64,000 nt of DNA from Balneolaceae bacterium (GCA_034521495.1 JAXHMK010000021.1:1-64000); one strand, 5' to 3'; counted from the first letter of the stretch, positions 41,342 through 50,298 are shown. Translations and numbers: made by a program. The notes: generated by a model from the letters alone, not told the origin.

Positions 41342-42880
41342 ATGAATAAATACCTGGTTGCATCGCTTATTATCATTCTTAGCTTGATCTCTTTTTTCTC
41401 TTGTGATTCACCCGAAAATCAAACCAGGCCAAACATCGTTCTTATTTTAGCCGATGATATGGGCTATTCAGATATCGGACCGTATGGGGCTGAAATTGAA
41501 ACGCCGAACCTGGACAGGCTGGCTGAAAACGGCATTCGGTTTACGCAGATGCATAATACAAGCAAGTGCTTTCCTTCGAGAGCGGTACTGCTTACAGGTC
41601 AGTATGCTCAGAGAGTTGGGATGAGTGAATCGCCTGACAGTTTAACTAATGCCGTAATGTTCGGGGAAGTCCTGAAAAACGCTGGCTACACAACAATTTT
41701 TGTCGGCAAACATCATGGAACGGATAATCCTCATGAATGGGGATTTGATCACTACTGGGGATTACGGGACGGGGCGGCTAACTACTTTAATCCTGGTGAA
41801 CAGCGTTCTTTCGACCCTGGACCGCCCGCGCAGAAAGAAGCTTACTATCCCCGCACGTTTGTGTTTGATGATTCTTTAGCAGCTCCATTCACCCCTCCGA
41901 AGGATTACTACGGAACCGATACCTGGACCGACTGGGCGTTAGAACTGCTGGATCGTTATGAAGATGACAGCAATCCTTTCTTGCTCTATCTGTCGTACCA
42001 GGCTCCACATGATCCGCTGCAGGCTCCCGAAGAAGTAATCGATAAATATGAGGGTGTCTATGATGTGGGTTATGAGAAGATTGCAAGTGATCGTTATCGG
42101 CGTCAGTTGCAATCGGGGCTTTTGGACGAGCGTTTCCCCCGGTCGGAACCAACCTATCGCCAGTGGGAGACTCTTGATGATTCAACAAAAGCCGACCAGG
42201 TACGCCGGATGCAGGTCTATGCTGCCATGATCGACCGGATGGACCAGAACATCGGCAGAGTTATAGAATACCTGGAGGAACGGGATGAGCTGGATAACAC
42301 ACTTCTGATGTTTGTATCCGATAATGGTGCGTCAGCCGAAGTCGTAGAGATTGGCGAAGGAGAAATTGGTTCCATGACAAGATGGTCCTCACTGAAAGAA
42401 GACTGGGCAAATGTGGCCAATACACCTTTCAGAATGTTTAAAAATTATTCTCATGAAGGCGGAACGGCAACGCCGTTTATTGTCCACTGGCCGGATGTGA
42501 TTCCGGAAGGCGGACAAGTCGATCACTCGCTGCTGCACTTTATCGATATTATGCCCACACTGGTTGAGGTAAGTGGTGGATCGTATCCTGAGCAGTATAA
42601 AGGTGAACAACTCTATCCTATGGAAGGTGTTAGTTTTCTGCCGTTGTTTAAAGGGGATCCGGTTGAACGAACGGAGCCTTTATATTATGAATGGAACGAA
42701 GGCCGTGCCGTTCATACCGAAAACTGGAAGCTGGTACAATGGGGCGAAGAGTGGGAATTGTATGACAGGCGGACAGATCTCACGGAAACAAAAGATCTCG
42801 CTGATGAATATCCGGATACGGTGGAATTGTTGGAGGCGAAGTGGGAAGTATGGTCTGATAGGTTGAAGTCGATGGATTAA
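41342..42880 (+). CDS. S1 sulfatase lipoprotein (arylsulfatase type)
   Basis: A 512-residue lipoprotein sulfatase, lipobox F-F-S-C with Cys21. A-D-D-M-G at 37-41 and C-F-P-S-R at 76-80 hold metal ligands and the formylglycine Cys76. In place of the common G-K-W-H-L-G the protein has G-K-H-H-G, followed by W-G-F-D-H-Y-W-G-L-R-D-G-A-A-N-Y-F-N-P-G. V-S-D-N-G-A lies near 325. This pattern fits an S1_4-like arylsulfatase group, in which the Trp-to-His change is tolerated as far as I recall. No damage. About 250 bases upstream hold no gene but a GATCCC...GGGATC stem. Confidence 0.87.
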   Translation: MNKYLVASLIIILSLISFFSCDSPENQTRPNIVLILADDMGYSDIGPYGAEIETPNLDRLAENGIRFTQMHNTSKCFPSRAVLLTGQYAQRVGMSESPDSLTNAVMFGEVLKNAGYTTIFVGKHHGTDNPHEWGFDHYWGLRDGAANYFNPGEQRSFDPGPPAQKEAYYPRTFVFDDSLAAPFTPPKDYYGTDTWTDWALELLDRYEDDSNPFLLYLSYQAPHDPLQAPEEVIDKYEGVYDVGYEKIASDRYRRQLQSGLLDERFPRSEPTYRQWETLDDSTKADQVRRMQVYAAMIDRMDQNIGRVIEYLEERDELDNTLLMFVSDNGASAEVVEIGEGEIGSMTRWSSLKEDWANVANTPFRMFKNYSHEGGTATPFIVHWPDVIPEGGQVDHSLLHFIDIMPTLVEVSGGSYPEQYKGEQLYPMEGVSFLPLFKGDPVERTEPLYYEWNEGRAVHTENWKLVQWGEEWELYDRRTDLTETKDLADEYPDTVELLEAKWEVWSDRLKSMD

Positions 42881-42901
42881 ATTTTTAATGAGATATGAAA
42901 A

Positions 42902-43011
42902 AATCCCCCTTTGAAGGGGGAATGTGAGCGCGACGAATGTCGTGTGAACTCGGGGGATGAACACCCCTCCCGCCTAAAGGCGGACTCCCCTCAAGGGGAG
43001 ATTTAACCGCC
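42902..43011. repeat. Palindromic repeat A4, hybrid form
   Basis: Left arm TCCCCCTTTGAAGGGGGA to GGGGGATGA as in family A, but directly joined to a second unit (ACACCCCTCCCGCC...GGCGG...CTCCCCTCAAGGGGAG) like that at 26279. It starts 22 bases after the sulfatase stop. Confidence 0.8.
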
Positions 43012-43114
43012 CTAATTCCTCTTTACACCCCGAAGTATTGAGGGCAGGCAGGAGGGAAAAAACCGGCAACAGTATAATGTTAAATACAGGTTAATTTTTA
43101 AATTAAAGGTAAAA

Positions 43115-44980
43115 ATGAATCAGGCAATTAATGAGAGCTGGCGACATATTAAAACCGCAGGATTAACTCTTTTTTTGGGAATCTTCCTCTTTGGCTGCGG
43201 TGATCCGGAAACAGAAGAACTTCCCAATATTTTGTGGATCACAAGCGAGGATAACAGTCCGTTTTTGGGTGCGTATGGCGATGATTACGCAGATACTCCC
43301 AATCTGGACCGGCTGGCTGATGCAGGAGTTCTCTATGAAAATGCTTACGCTACCACTCCGGTTTGTGCACCGTCGCGCTTTACTCTTATTACCGGAACCT
43401 ATGCCAACCGAATGGGTACGGAAAATATGCGCAGTACTTATCCAATCCCTGAGAACATCCGGTTTTACCCGGCATACCTTAAAGAGGCCGGTTATCATAC
43501 CACCAACAATGTGAAAAAAGATTACAACACGATTGATCAGCCGGAAGTGTGGGATGAATCCAGTGGTGAGGCCCATTACAGTGACAGAGCGGAGGGACAG
43601 CCGTTTTTTCATATTCGAAATTTTACGACGACTCACGAAAGCAGGCTCCACGATCCAATTGACACACTGATTCATGATCCTGATGATGCTCCAGTACCGC
43701 CTTATCATCCAAATACAGAAACCGTTCGACGGGACTGGGCTCATTACTATGATCAGATGACACGGATGGATGAACAGGTCGGCGAGCTTCTGGATGAACT
43801 GGAGAAATCAGGTGAAGCCGAAAATACGATCATCTTTTACTATGGAGATCACGGGGGAGCTCTGCCCGGGGCGAAACGGTTTATGAATCAGCGGGGACTG
43901 CATGTACCGCTCATTGTCTATTTCCCGCCAAAATATGAACATCTGAAACCGGAGGAGAATCGAACAGATCGATTGGTTTCTTTTGTGGATTTTCCGGCAA
44001 CACTGCTGAGTCTCGCCGGCATCGAACCACCGGAATTTATGGACGGTGAACCGTTTTTGGGTGAATATGAAACCGAACCGCGTGAGTATATTCATACCTA
44101 TCGGGGAAGGATGGATGAACGATATGATCTGTCCAGAGGAGTTCGCGATCAGGATTTTCTCTACATACGAAATTATATGCCTCAGCGGATTTATGGGCAA
44201 TACTTGAATTATTTATGGAGAGCGCCCACCATGCAGGTTTGGGAAGAAGAATACCGGGCCGGAAACCTGAATGAAATACAGAGTCAGTTTTTTGAGTCCA
44301 AACCCGCTGAAGAGCTCTATTTGATTTCCGAAGATCCATATTCTGTGCATAACCTGGCCGATGATCCGGCCTACCGGGAAGAGTTGCAGCGATTACGTGA
44401 AGTAAACTCCGAATGGATTCGGGAGATCAACGATTTGGGCTTTATCCCGGAAGGAATTTTGGATGATATTCGCGGAGAGCGACCGCTTTACGATGCCGTT
44501 CGCGAGGATAATGTTCCGATTAATGAGATTATCGAAACTGCGGAGATGGCGTCCTATCAACCGGAAAATAATATGGAGGAATTGGTCAGCCGATTGGACC
44601 ATTCTGAGGCGTCCGTCCGGTTCTGGTCAGCGATGGGAATAGCGATCAGCGGAGATTCTGCATCTGAGTATTCATCAGAATTGCTCGAAAGAAGGAATGA
44701 TCCATCGGGATCTGTCCAGGTAGCCATTGCGGAAGCTCTTTTGGCTGCGGGTGAAATATCTGCTGCTATTGACTTGATTGAAGAAACTCTCAACAATCCG
44801 GACGGTCATGTAAAACTCCGGGCTGTAAACTTGATTGAAACCCTTGATGAAAGCCTGATTACGGATAACATCAGAAACACCATTCGCCAATTTGTGGATG
44901 AAATGGAAAACGATGAAGCCGCCGCTGCCGGCTATGTGTTCAGGGCTTCGGAAAGGCTTGTTGAGAAATTGGATTTGTAA
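43115..44980 (+). CDS. S1 sulfatase lipoprotein fused to HEAT repeats
   Basis: A 621-residue lipoprotein (lipobox L-F-G-C, Cys28). The catalytic domain has I-T-S-E-D-N at 42-47, where Glu replaces the first Asp of the usual pair, and P-V-C-A-P-S-R at 82-88 with formylglycine Cys84. The usual G-K-W-H is missing; the aligned site reads N-N-V-K-K-D-Y. Y-Y-G-D-H-G-G near 255 supplies the later Asp and His. Residues about 490-621 form four or so HEAT-like helical pairs (W-S-A-M-G-I-A-I-S-G, A-I-A-E-A-L-L-A-A-G, L-R-A-V-N-L-I-E-T-L). HEAT tails on sulfatases are unusual and may dock the enzyme to a partner. S1_8-like by general pattern; the substrate is unknown. Confidence 0.85.
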   Translation: MNQAINESWRHIKTAGLTLFLGIFLFGCGDPETEELPNILWITSEDNSPFLGAYGDDYADTPNLDRLADAGVLYENAYATTPVCAPSRFTLITGTYANRMGTENMRSTYPIPENIRFYPAYLKEAGYHTTNNVKKDYNTIDQPEVWDESSGEAHYSDRAEGQPFFHIRNFTTTHESRLHDPIDTLIHDPDDAPVPPYHPNTETVRRDWAHYYDQMTRMDEQVGELLDELEKSGEAENTIIFYYGDHGGALPGAKRFMNQRGLHVPLIVYFPPKYEHLKPEENRTDRLVSFVDFPATLLSLAGIEPPEFMDGEPFLGEYETEPREYIHTYRGRMDERYDLSRGVRDQDFLYIRNYMPQRIYGQYLNYLWRAPTMQVWEEEYRAGNLNEIQSQFFESKPAEELYLISEDPYSVHNLADDPAYREELQRLREVNSEWIREINDLGFIPEGILDDIRGERPLYDAVREDNVPINEIIETAEMASYQPENNMEELVSRLDHSEASVRFWSAMGIAISGDSASEYSSELLERRNDPSGSVQVAIAEALLAAGEISAAIDLIEETLNNPDGHVKLRAVNLIETLDESLITDNIRNTIRQFVDEMENDEAAAAGYVFRASERLVEKLDL

Positions 44981-45001
44981 ATTTAAAAAAAACTGATTAA
45001 A

Positions 45002-45035
45002 GAGTGTCCCCCTTTGAAGGGGCAATGGGGGATGA
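45002..45035. repeat. Single palindromic half-repeat A5
   Basis: One arm only of family A, AGTGTCCCCCTTTGAAGGGG then CAATGGGGGATGA, beginning 22 bases after the sulfatase stop. A separate hairpin GAAGGT...ACCTTC lies near 45125-45147. Confidence 0.8.
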
Positions 45036-45227
45036 CTCTTTACTCATCTTAATGCTCTGGAATACCAATTGGAAGCTCTGCTTATTTATTCACAGTTTAT
45101 TGGAAATGAAGCAGGAGCTTCATGAGAAGGTTTCGAAGGAGACCTTCGGAACCAGTAGGAAATCACATTTTTTAACTTTTTAATCGGTTTTCTGTTTGTG
45201 TATACTATCGCGGAATAGATGTAACCA

Positions 45228-47507
45228 ATGATTCATACCATTTTTTCTTCCAGATCTTTTCAGTTTGTCGGCATTTTTGCTCTATTTGTCACCTTTGGGC
45301 TCATCTACAGCTGTACCCAAAATAATCAAGCCAAACAAGAAGGCAGCGATGTTGATATCTCCCAAAACCACCGGTTTGTTGGAGATCAGACCTGTCAGTC
45401 GTGCCATGCAACCCAATGGGAAGAGTGGAAAGGATCTCATCACGATTACGCCATTGCCGAGGCAGACGAGGAATCTGTGCGAGGAGATTTTGACAATACC
45501 GAATTTCAGGATGGAGAGTACACATATCGGTTTTTTCGTGATGGAGAGCAGTATAAAGTAGAAGCTCCAGGACCGGATGGGGAAATGCAGGTTTATCATA
45601 TCTCCTACACCTTTGGCTGGGAACCGCTGCAGCAATATTTGATTGATTTCGGAAAGGGAAAGATGCAGGCGTTACAAATTGCCTGGGATACCGAACAGAA
45701 TCGCTGGTTTTCTCTCCGCCCTGAAGAGAATCCTGAGCCAGGCGACTGGCTGCACTGGACGGGAGCCAGTATGAACTGGAACACCATGTGTGCGGATTGC
45801 CACTCTACCAATCTGAAGGAAAATTATATCGCTGAAGCTGACTCCTTTCACACCACATGGTCGGTACTGAATGTGAGTTGCGAAGCATGTCACGGACCGG
45901 GCGGAGATCATGTGGATTTTGTAAACAGCCCGGAAGGTGAGCAGGCATCAAAGGAGAGAATACGGAGCGATCTGATCAACGGACGATTTACAAGCCAGAT
46001 GGATGAGATTAATACATGTGCTCCCTGTCACTCTTTACGGCAGAAACTGACGGACGAGTATATCCACGGCGATGAGTACCTGGATCATTTTGACCCGACG
46101 CTGCCTCATCCCGATAACTATTTTGCCGACGGACAGATCAGGGGTGAAGTGTATGTGTACGGTTCGTTCCTCCAAAGCAAAATGTTTGCTGAGGGAGTGC
46201 AATGCACCGATTGTCACAATCCACACACGCTTGAGTTAAAAGAGCCTCTAACCGAAAATAAGTTGTGTATGACTTGCCATGAACCGAGGTATAATACCCC
46301 GGACCATCATTTCCATGAAGTAAATACGGAGGCCTCTCAATGTATCAACTGCCACATGACCGGGCGGACCTATATGGGAAATGATTACCGTCGCGATCAC
46401 AGTTTTCGAGTTCCCCGGCCCTCTCAAAGTGCGCAATTTGGAACTCCGAATGCGTGTAATGATTGTCACACGGATCAATCAGCAGAATGGGCGAGCGAGG
46501 CTGTTGAGGAGTGGTACGGTGCAGACGATTCTACTCATTTTACAGATATTCTATTGAAAGCTGATAATCCCGGTTCGGAAACCATCCGTGCCCGAACACA
46601 GCTCAGCGATTTGATAGCCGATTCCTCTAAACCGGATATGATTCGGGCAACGGCACTCTGGTATGCCGGTCATTTTCCATCTATGGGAACAACGGATTTG
46701 ATTCGGGAGTCCCTGGAATCTGAATCACCACTCATAAGAAATAGTGCCGCAAAAGCCGTTCAAAATCTTCCTTCGGAGATGAGAACACTGGTGCTTAGAA
46801 AATCTCTGACAGATTCGGTGAAAGCAGTACGGATGTCAGCCATGCAAAATCTTGTTTCATATACTGCAGATGATTTTGGAAATGCATACAAAACTGATTT
46901 CCGCAACGCGCTTCAAGAATACAAAGAAACCCTGGAAGTGAATCGCTATTTCCCTCAGGGTGAGATGAACCGGGGTCAATTTTATGAGCAGCAGGGAGAC
47001 ACCGAAAAAGCGATTGAAGCGTATAAATCTGCTCTTGAGCGAGATGCCGAGTTCAATCCGGCGCGAATAAATCTTGCCTATCTCTATAATGGCCAGGGTC
47101 GAAATGACGAAGCGGAACGGCTCCTGAGAAAAGTGATTGAACAGGAACCGGAATTTGGCCAGGCTTACTATTCTCTTGCTCTGTTATTGGCCGAAGAGGA
47201 GCGGCTGGAAGAGGCGATTCCCTATTTTGAGGAGGCTTCTGAACTGAATCCACAACAGGCTCGAATTTTTTATAACCTGGCAATTGCAAATCAAACAATA
47301 GGACGTTCCGAGGAAGCGGAAACAGCCTACCTGGATGCCATCGAGCTGGAACCTGAAAACACCGATTACCGCTACGGCCTGCTGACTCTCTACATGCAGC
47401 AGGAAGAGTATGAAAAAGCTCTCGAGCAGGCGCACCGACTGCAGGAGTTGAATCCAAATAATGCCCGGATAGGACAGATTATTCAGTCAATTGAGAGGGA
47501 GATGTAA
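45228..47507 (+). CDS. Octaheme cytochrome c lipoprotein with HEAT and TPR repeats
   Basis: A 759-residue lipoprotein (lipobox I-Y-S-C, Cys29). Eight C-x-x-C-H heme sites can be counted: C-Q-S-C-H (56-60), C-A-D-C-H, C-E-A-C-H, C-A-P-C-H, C-T-D-C-H, C-M-T-C-H, C-I-N-C-H and C-N-D-C-H, spread over about residues 56-420. The order resembles the cytochrome c554/DmsE-type multiheme families. A short HEAT-like part follows (about 445-560), then TPR helices to the end (A-I-E-A-Y-K-S-A-L-E-R-D, A-R-I-N-L-A-Y-L-Y-N). It could collect electrons from the FAD enzyme and propeller-cytochromes of the cluster. That link is inferred from neighbours only; a respiratory role unrelated to glycans is possible. 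Confidence 0.88.
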   Translation: MIHTIFSSRSFQFVGIFALFVTFGLIYSCTQNNQAKQEGSDVDISQNHRFVGDQTCQSCHATQWEEWKGSHHDYAIAEADEESVRGDFDNTEFQDGEYTYRFFRDGEQYKVEAPGPDGEMQVYHISYTFGWEPLQQYLIDFGKGKMQALQIAWDTEQNRWFSLRPEENPEPGDWLHWTGASMNWNTMCADCHSTNLKENYIAEADSFHTTWSVLNVSCEACHGPGGDHVDFVNSPEGEQASKERIRSDLINGRFTSQMDEINTCAPCHSLRQKLTDEYIHGDEYLDHFDPTLPHPDNYFADGQIRGEVYVYGSFLQSKMFAEGVQCTDCHNPHTLELKEPLTENKLCMTCHEPRYNTPDHHFHEVNTEASQCINCHMTGRTYMGNDYRRDHSFRVPRPSQSAQFGTPNACNDCHTDQSAEWASEAVEEWYGADDSTHFTDILLKADNPGSETIRARTQLSDLIADSSKPDMIRATALWYAGHFPSMGTTDLIRESLESESPLIRNSAAKAVQNLPSEMRTLVLRKSLTDSVKAVRMSAMQNLVSYTADDFGNAYKTDFRNALQEYKETLEVNRYFPQGEMNRGQFYEQQGDTEKAIEAYKSALERDAEFNPARINLAYLYNGQGRNDEAERLLRKVIEQEPEFGQAYYSLALLLAEEERLEEAIPYFEEASELNPQQARIFYNLAIANQTIGRSEEAETAYLDAIELEPENTDYRYGLLTLYMQQEEYEKALEQAHRLQELNPNNARIGQIIQSIEREM

Positions 47508-47776
47508 TTTGAGCCAGGGTGTCTAATGTTTAAAAGTCTAAGGTTTAAGGTTCTTTTAGAAGGGTTCAGATACAGATGACCCAACCCGGTAGATGCGATT
47601 TACAAATGACGAATGAAGTCGAGGGGCAGTAATGAAGCATGATGATAAAGCCTTTGCTTTTAATCACGAGATTTCCTGTCCTCAATTATTTTTTTTGAGA
47701 TGGATCTGTTCGGAATATTAGAGAGAAGGAGAAAATTATCGTTGGTCAATCCGTCTAAAAGATTCTATTAAAGCGG

Positions 47777-48100
47777 GGTATCGTCCCTGCCGGGACTTTT
47801 GATGGATTTGCGATGACATTTAACCCCGGTTGAAACCGAGGCCTACTACCTGTCGTCCCGCATGGCGGGACTTGGGCGGGAAGATGAATTCATATTTGTT
47901 TCTGAAATTTCGGCTATTAAGTTTCTTTCATTCAACATGTCATTCCAAAGAATAGATAGTCAGGTAGATTTATAAGTGCATACTCAAGCAAAATCTCAAA
48001 TCCGCGTTTGCGGATGAAAGACAGTAGGCCCCAACTTCAGTTGGGGTTAAAAGCGATGCACTTATTGAAAAAAGTCCCGTCAGGGACGACACCCAGTCCC
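47777..48100. repeat. Paired three-hairpin repeat, left copy (B1 and B2)
   Basis: Two facing units. B1 (47777-47873) has stems GTCCCTGCCGGGAC, CCCCGGTTGAAACCGAGG and TCCCGCATGGCGGGA. B2 (47998-48100) has the same order inverted: TCCGCGTTTGCGGA, CCCCAACTTCAGTTGGGG and GTCCCGTCAGGGAC. About 120 bases separate them. The 3' unit ends 34 bases before the transposase stop codon side. A ring of short identical words (CAGTAGGCC, GACGACA) marks the arms. Confidence 0.88.
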
Positions 48101-48134
48101 ACGGGAAACTAAAATGGATACGGTTCACATTGAT

Positions 48135-48590
48135 TCATCCCCACACATATTTCTCATCCCAGGAAACACCGTATTTCTCCAAAAACATTCTGTATTCCTC
48201 TTTAAATGTCATCTTTTCGTGATGTTTTTTCTGATTCTTGATATAGTCTTTCAGCCGATTTACTCCCGAACGGCCAATACTAAATGCCCCATAGCCCGAC
48301 TGCCAATTGAATTGCCGCCGCTCCGGGTAAAAACAATCATTGATCCATTTGGATGAATTTCCTTTGATTGTCTGGATCGTCTTGGCCACGGATATAGTTG
48401 GTGACAGGGAGACCAACACATGCAGATGGTCAGCCATCCCCCCGACAGCAAGTACCGGATATCCCTTTTCGCGTCCGATACCTGTGATGTATTTATACAA
48501 TCGCTGTTCAAATTCAGGTTGTATGAGCGGATAATGATGTTTAGTGCTGAAGATGTAATGGATATAGAGTTGAGTATAGGTGTTTGCCAT
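48135..48590 (-). CDS. Y1 (HUH) transposase, IS200/RAYT-like
   Basis: A 151-residue single-domain transposase of the IS200/IS605 TnpA or RAYT type, which cuts and joins single-stranded DNA using a tyrosine. The H-x-H metal motif is at D-H-L-H-V-L near residue 55, and the likely nucleophile is the Tyr of L-K-D-Y-I-K-N-Q-K-K-H-H near 115. I-F-S-T-K-H-H-Y-P near residue 14 and the ending K-Y-G-V-S-W-D-E-K-Y-V-W are standard. It is complete. No TnpB gene accompanies it. Being bracketed by paired hairpin repeats fits a RAYT that handles those repeats. It is the only intact minus-strand gene seen. Confidence 0.9.
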   Translation of the reverse strand: MANTYTQLYIHYIFSTKHHYPLIQPEFEQRLYKYITGIGREKGYPVLAVGGMADHLHVLVSLSPTISVAKTIQTIKGNSSKWINDCFYPERRQFNWQSGYGAFSIGRSGVNRLKDYIKNQKKHHEKMTFKEEYRMFLEKYGVSWDEKYVWG

Positions 48591-48726
48591 GATGAATCGG
48601 TTTGAATTTTGTTAGTTGATTGTTACTTGTATGAACCGATTGGATGGCATTCCTTACAAAATTTATACATATAAAATTGTGGGAGCCAGTAGTGATATGG
48701 TAAATGATAGATAGATTATAGAGTAG

Positions 48727-49148
48727 GGTATCGTCCCTGACGGGACTTTTTTACTGGATGCCCCGGCACATACCCCCGGTTGAAACCGAGGGCTACTGCC
48801 TGTCGTCCCGCATGGCGGGACTTGCGTTTAAGTGGATACATGTTTGTTTCTTACTCGTTCCGAAGGTTCCTGATCTTCAAAACTTGTTGAGCTGCTACTT
48901 AGCCTTCGTCTTATCAATGGTTCAAACGCTACATACATTTTACCACAAGCTTCCAAGGACAATGTTCGTAAGGAAATAACTGACAGTCAGGGAAGTTGAT
49001 TGATAAGTACTGATTCAAGCAAAATCCCTAAATCCCGCCTTGCGGGATGAAAGCAAGTAGGCCCCAACTTCCGCAAAGCGATCCCTCCGGGGCAGTTGGG
49101 GTTTGATGCGATATCAACGTCATCAGAGTCCCGTCAGGGACGGTACTT
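48727..49148. repeat. Paired three-hairpin repeat, right copy (B3 and B4)
   Basis: B3 (48727-48833) repeats B1 with GTCCCTGACGGGAC, CCCCGGTTGAAACCGAGG and TCCCGCATGGCGGGA. B4 (49027-49148) repeats B2 in inverted form with TCCCGCCTTGCGGGA and a lengthened middle stem (CCCCAACTTCC...CAGTTGGGG), then GTCCCGTCAGGGAC. About 190 bases separate the arms. ORFs across it are by-products of the repeat. Confidence 0.88.
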
Positions 49149-49374
49149 CCTGCTTGAATCTAAAATCAATACAGCACCCGCAACCTGCATCCATCCAAAA
49201 ATCCTGCATCCTGTAGCTTTAAACAATTAATTTGAGTACGAATGAGGATTCTCTGTCTCTCTTTTAATGAATAAGTATTGAAGTGTATGTGGTAAGGTCT
49301 CAAAGGGTTTATTTCGAATCCTGAGAAATCTACAGATTCGAAGCTTCAAATCCGTAGCTGGAAATCTGTCATAG

Positions 49375-49436
49375 TAGTAACCCATGTTTGACAGACAGTT
49401 TGAGTCCCGGTCATGGAGATTGCCCGGGATTTTTAA
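49375..49436 (+). terminator. Shared leader element E2 with terminator hairpin
   Basis: Second copy of the element at 37724: GTAACCCATGTTTGACAGACA, then a GTCCCGG...CCCGGGAT stem and a T-run. It sits 67 bases before the sigma-factor start. An upstream stem of the CGAATC...GATTCG kind precedes it. No gene lies between 49149 and 49502. Confidence 0.65.
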
Positions 49437-49502
49437 TCGACTTTTCTCTTTACAATTTTTTACGTATTTAAAAGTGGAGTTACGAACAATTGATAGGATT
49501 GT

Positions 49503-50101
49503 ATGAGCTCAATGCTACCATCTGACATTTGGGATCAATTTGTATCTGGTGATCATGACTGCTTTTGCAGGCTGTTCAAAGGATACTATGAGGGACTCTA
49601 TGGGTACGGATTGAAGTTGTGCAAGGACCCTGAATTAGTAAAAGATGCCATTCAAAATCTTTTTATTACTATTTGGGAAAGACGCGATGAATTAACTCAC
49701 ATCACATCGCCAAATGTGTATCTGTATGTTTCTCTGCGGAGAAATATTTTAAGATCCAAGAAACGAAATGCTCGATTTAAAGATATCTCAGAGCACGCCA
49801 ATCATGAATTTGATATTTATTTTGGAGTTGAAGAGCTGATCATGAAAAATGAATCAAGAGATGAACAAAAAGAAAATCTTCAAGAAGCCTTACAATCAGC
49901 TTGTCCAATAAACAGAAAGAAGTTCTCTACCTGCACTACTACAATGGAATGAGTTACGGCGAAATCGAAGAGATTCTTTCTATCAATCGACAATCCGTAC
50001 GAAACCACATGTATCGCGCCATGGAAACACTACGGACAGTTTTGGATATTGATGTGATGCGGTTGGTTATCACTATTTTAATTGCCGTTCTGTTTTTGTA
50101 A
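49503..50101 (+). pseudogene. ECF sigma factor, one frameshift
   Basis: An extracytoplasmic-function RNA polymerase sigma factor of the FecI type, split in the linker. Region 2 is intact in the first frame (F-K-G-Y-Y-E-G-L-Y-G-Y-G, then D-A-I-Q-N-L-F-I-T-I-W-E-R-R near residue 60). Near 49895-49902 the frame changes, after which region 4 is complete in the other frame (L-S-N-K-Q-K-E-V-L-Y-L-H-Y-Y, M-S-Y-G-E-I-E-E-I-L-S-I-N, then R-N-H-M-Y-R-A-M). One lost base or two extra bases explain it. Its end at 50101 includes a hydrophobic tail. Without region 4 it could not bind its promoter. The FecR-type partner lies 2.4 kb downstream. Confidence 0.88.
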
Positions 50102-50298
50102 AAGGTTTCTTTTCTCTCATGGCCCACCCTCCGGCCCTGCGATCCGAGCGCTAATGGGCAAGAGGAATTGCACGTTTGAGCAATCTCCCGGAGGGGTGCA
50201 AACTCAGTAGCCCCGGATCAGGCACAGGAGCTCGCTCTGATTTGAAGCCGATGGGAAGAAGCCTCATTTACAGATGCCGACGATGGCCGATTCAGTTG

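Larger units (their letters stand above)
47777..49148. mobile_element. Y1 transposase flanked by paired hairpin repeats
   Basis: A composite: left repeat pair (47777-48100), a minus-strand Y1 transposase gene (48135-48590), then right repeat pair (48727-49148). Both pairs have the same internal order and share short intervening words (CATGTTTGTTTCT-like and CTCAAGCAAAATC-like), so they are diverged copies of one unit. The layout is like the REP-plus-RAYT arrangement. Nothing like a protein-coding cargo gene is present. Confidence 0.75.

Noticed and set aside
48114-48605. Plus-strand ORFs across the transposase
   Set aside because: They are shadows of the minus-strand Y1 transposase gene.
48758-48979. 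ORF of 73 codons right of the transposase
   Set aside because: It begins in repeat B3 and shows no recognised domain.
47777-49148. Repeated hairpins that could suggest a CRISPR array
   Set aside because: Units are not evenly spaced, occur in inverted pairs and are separated by different-length sequence; no cas gene is present.
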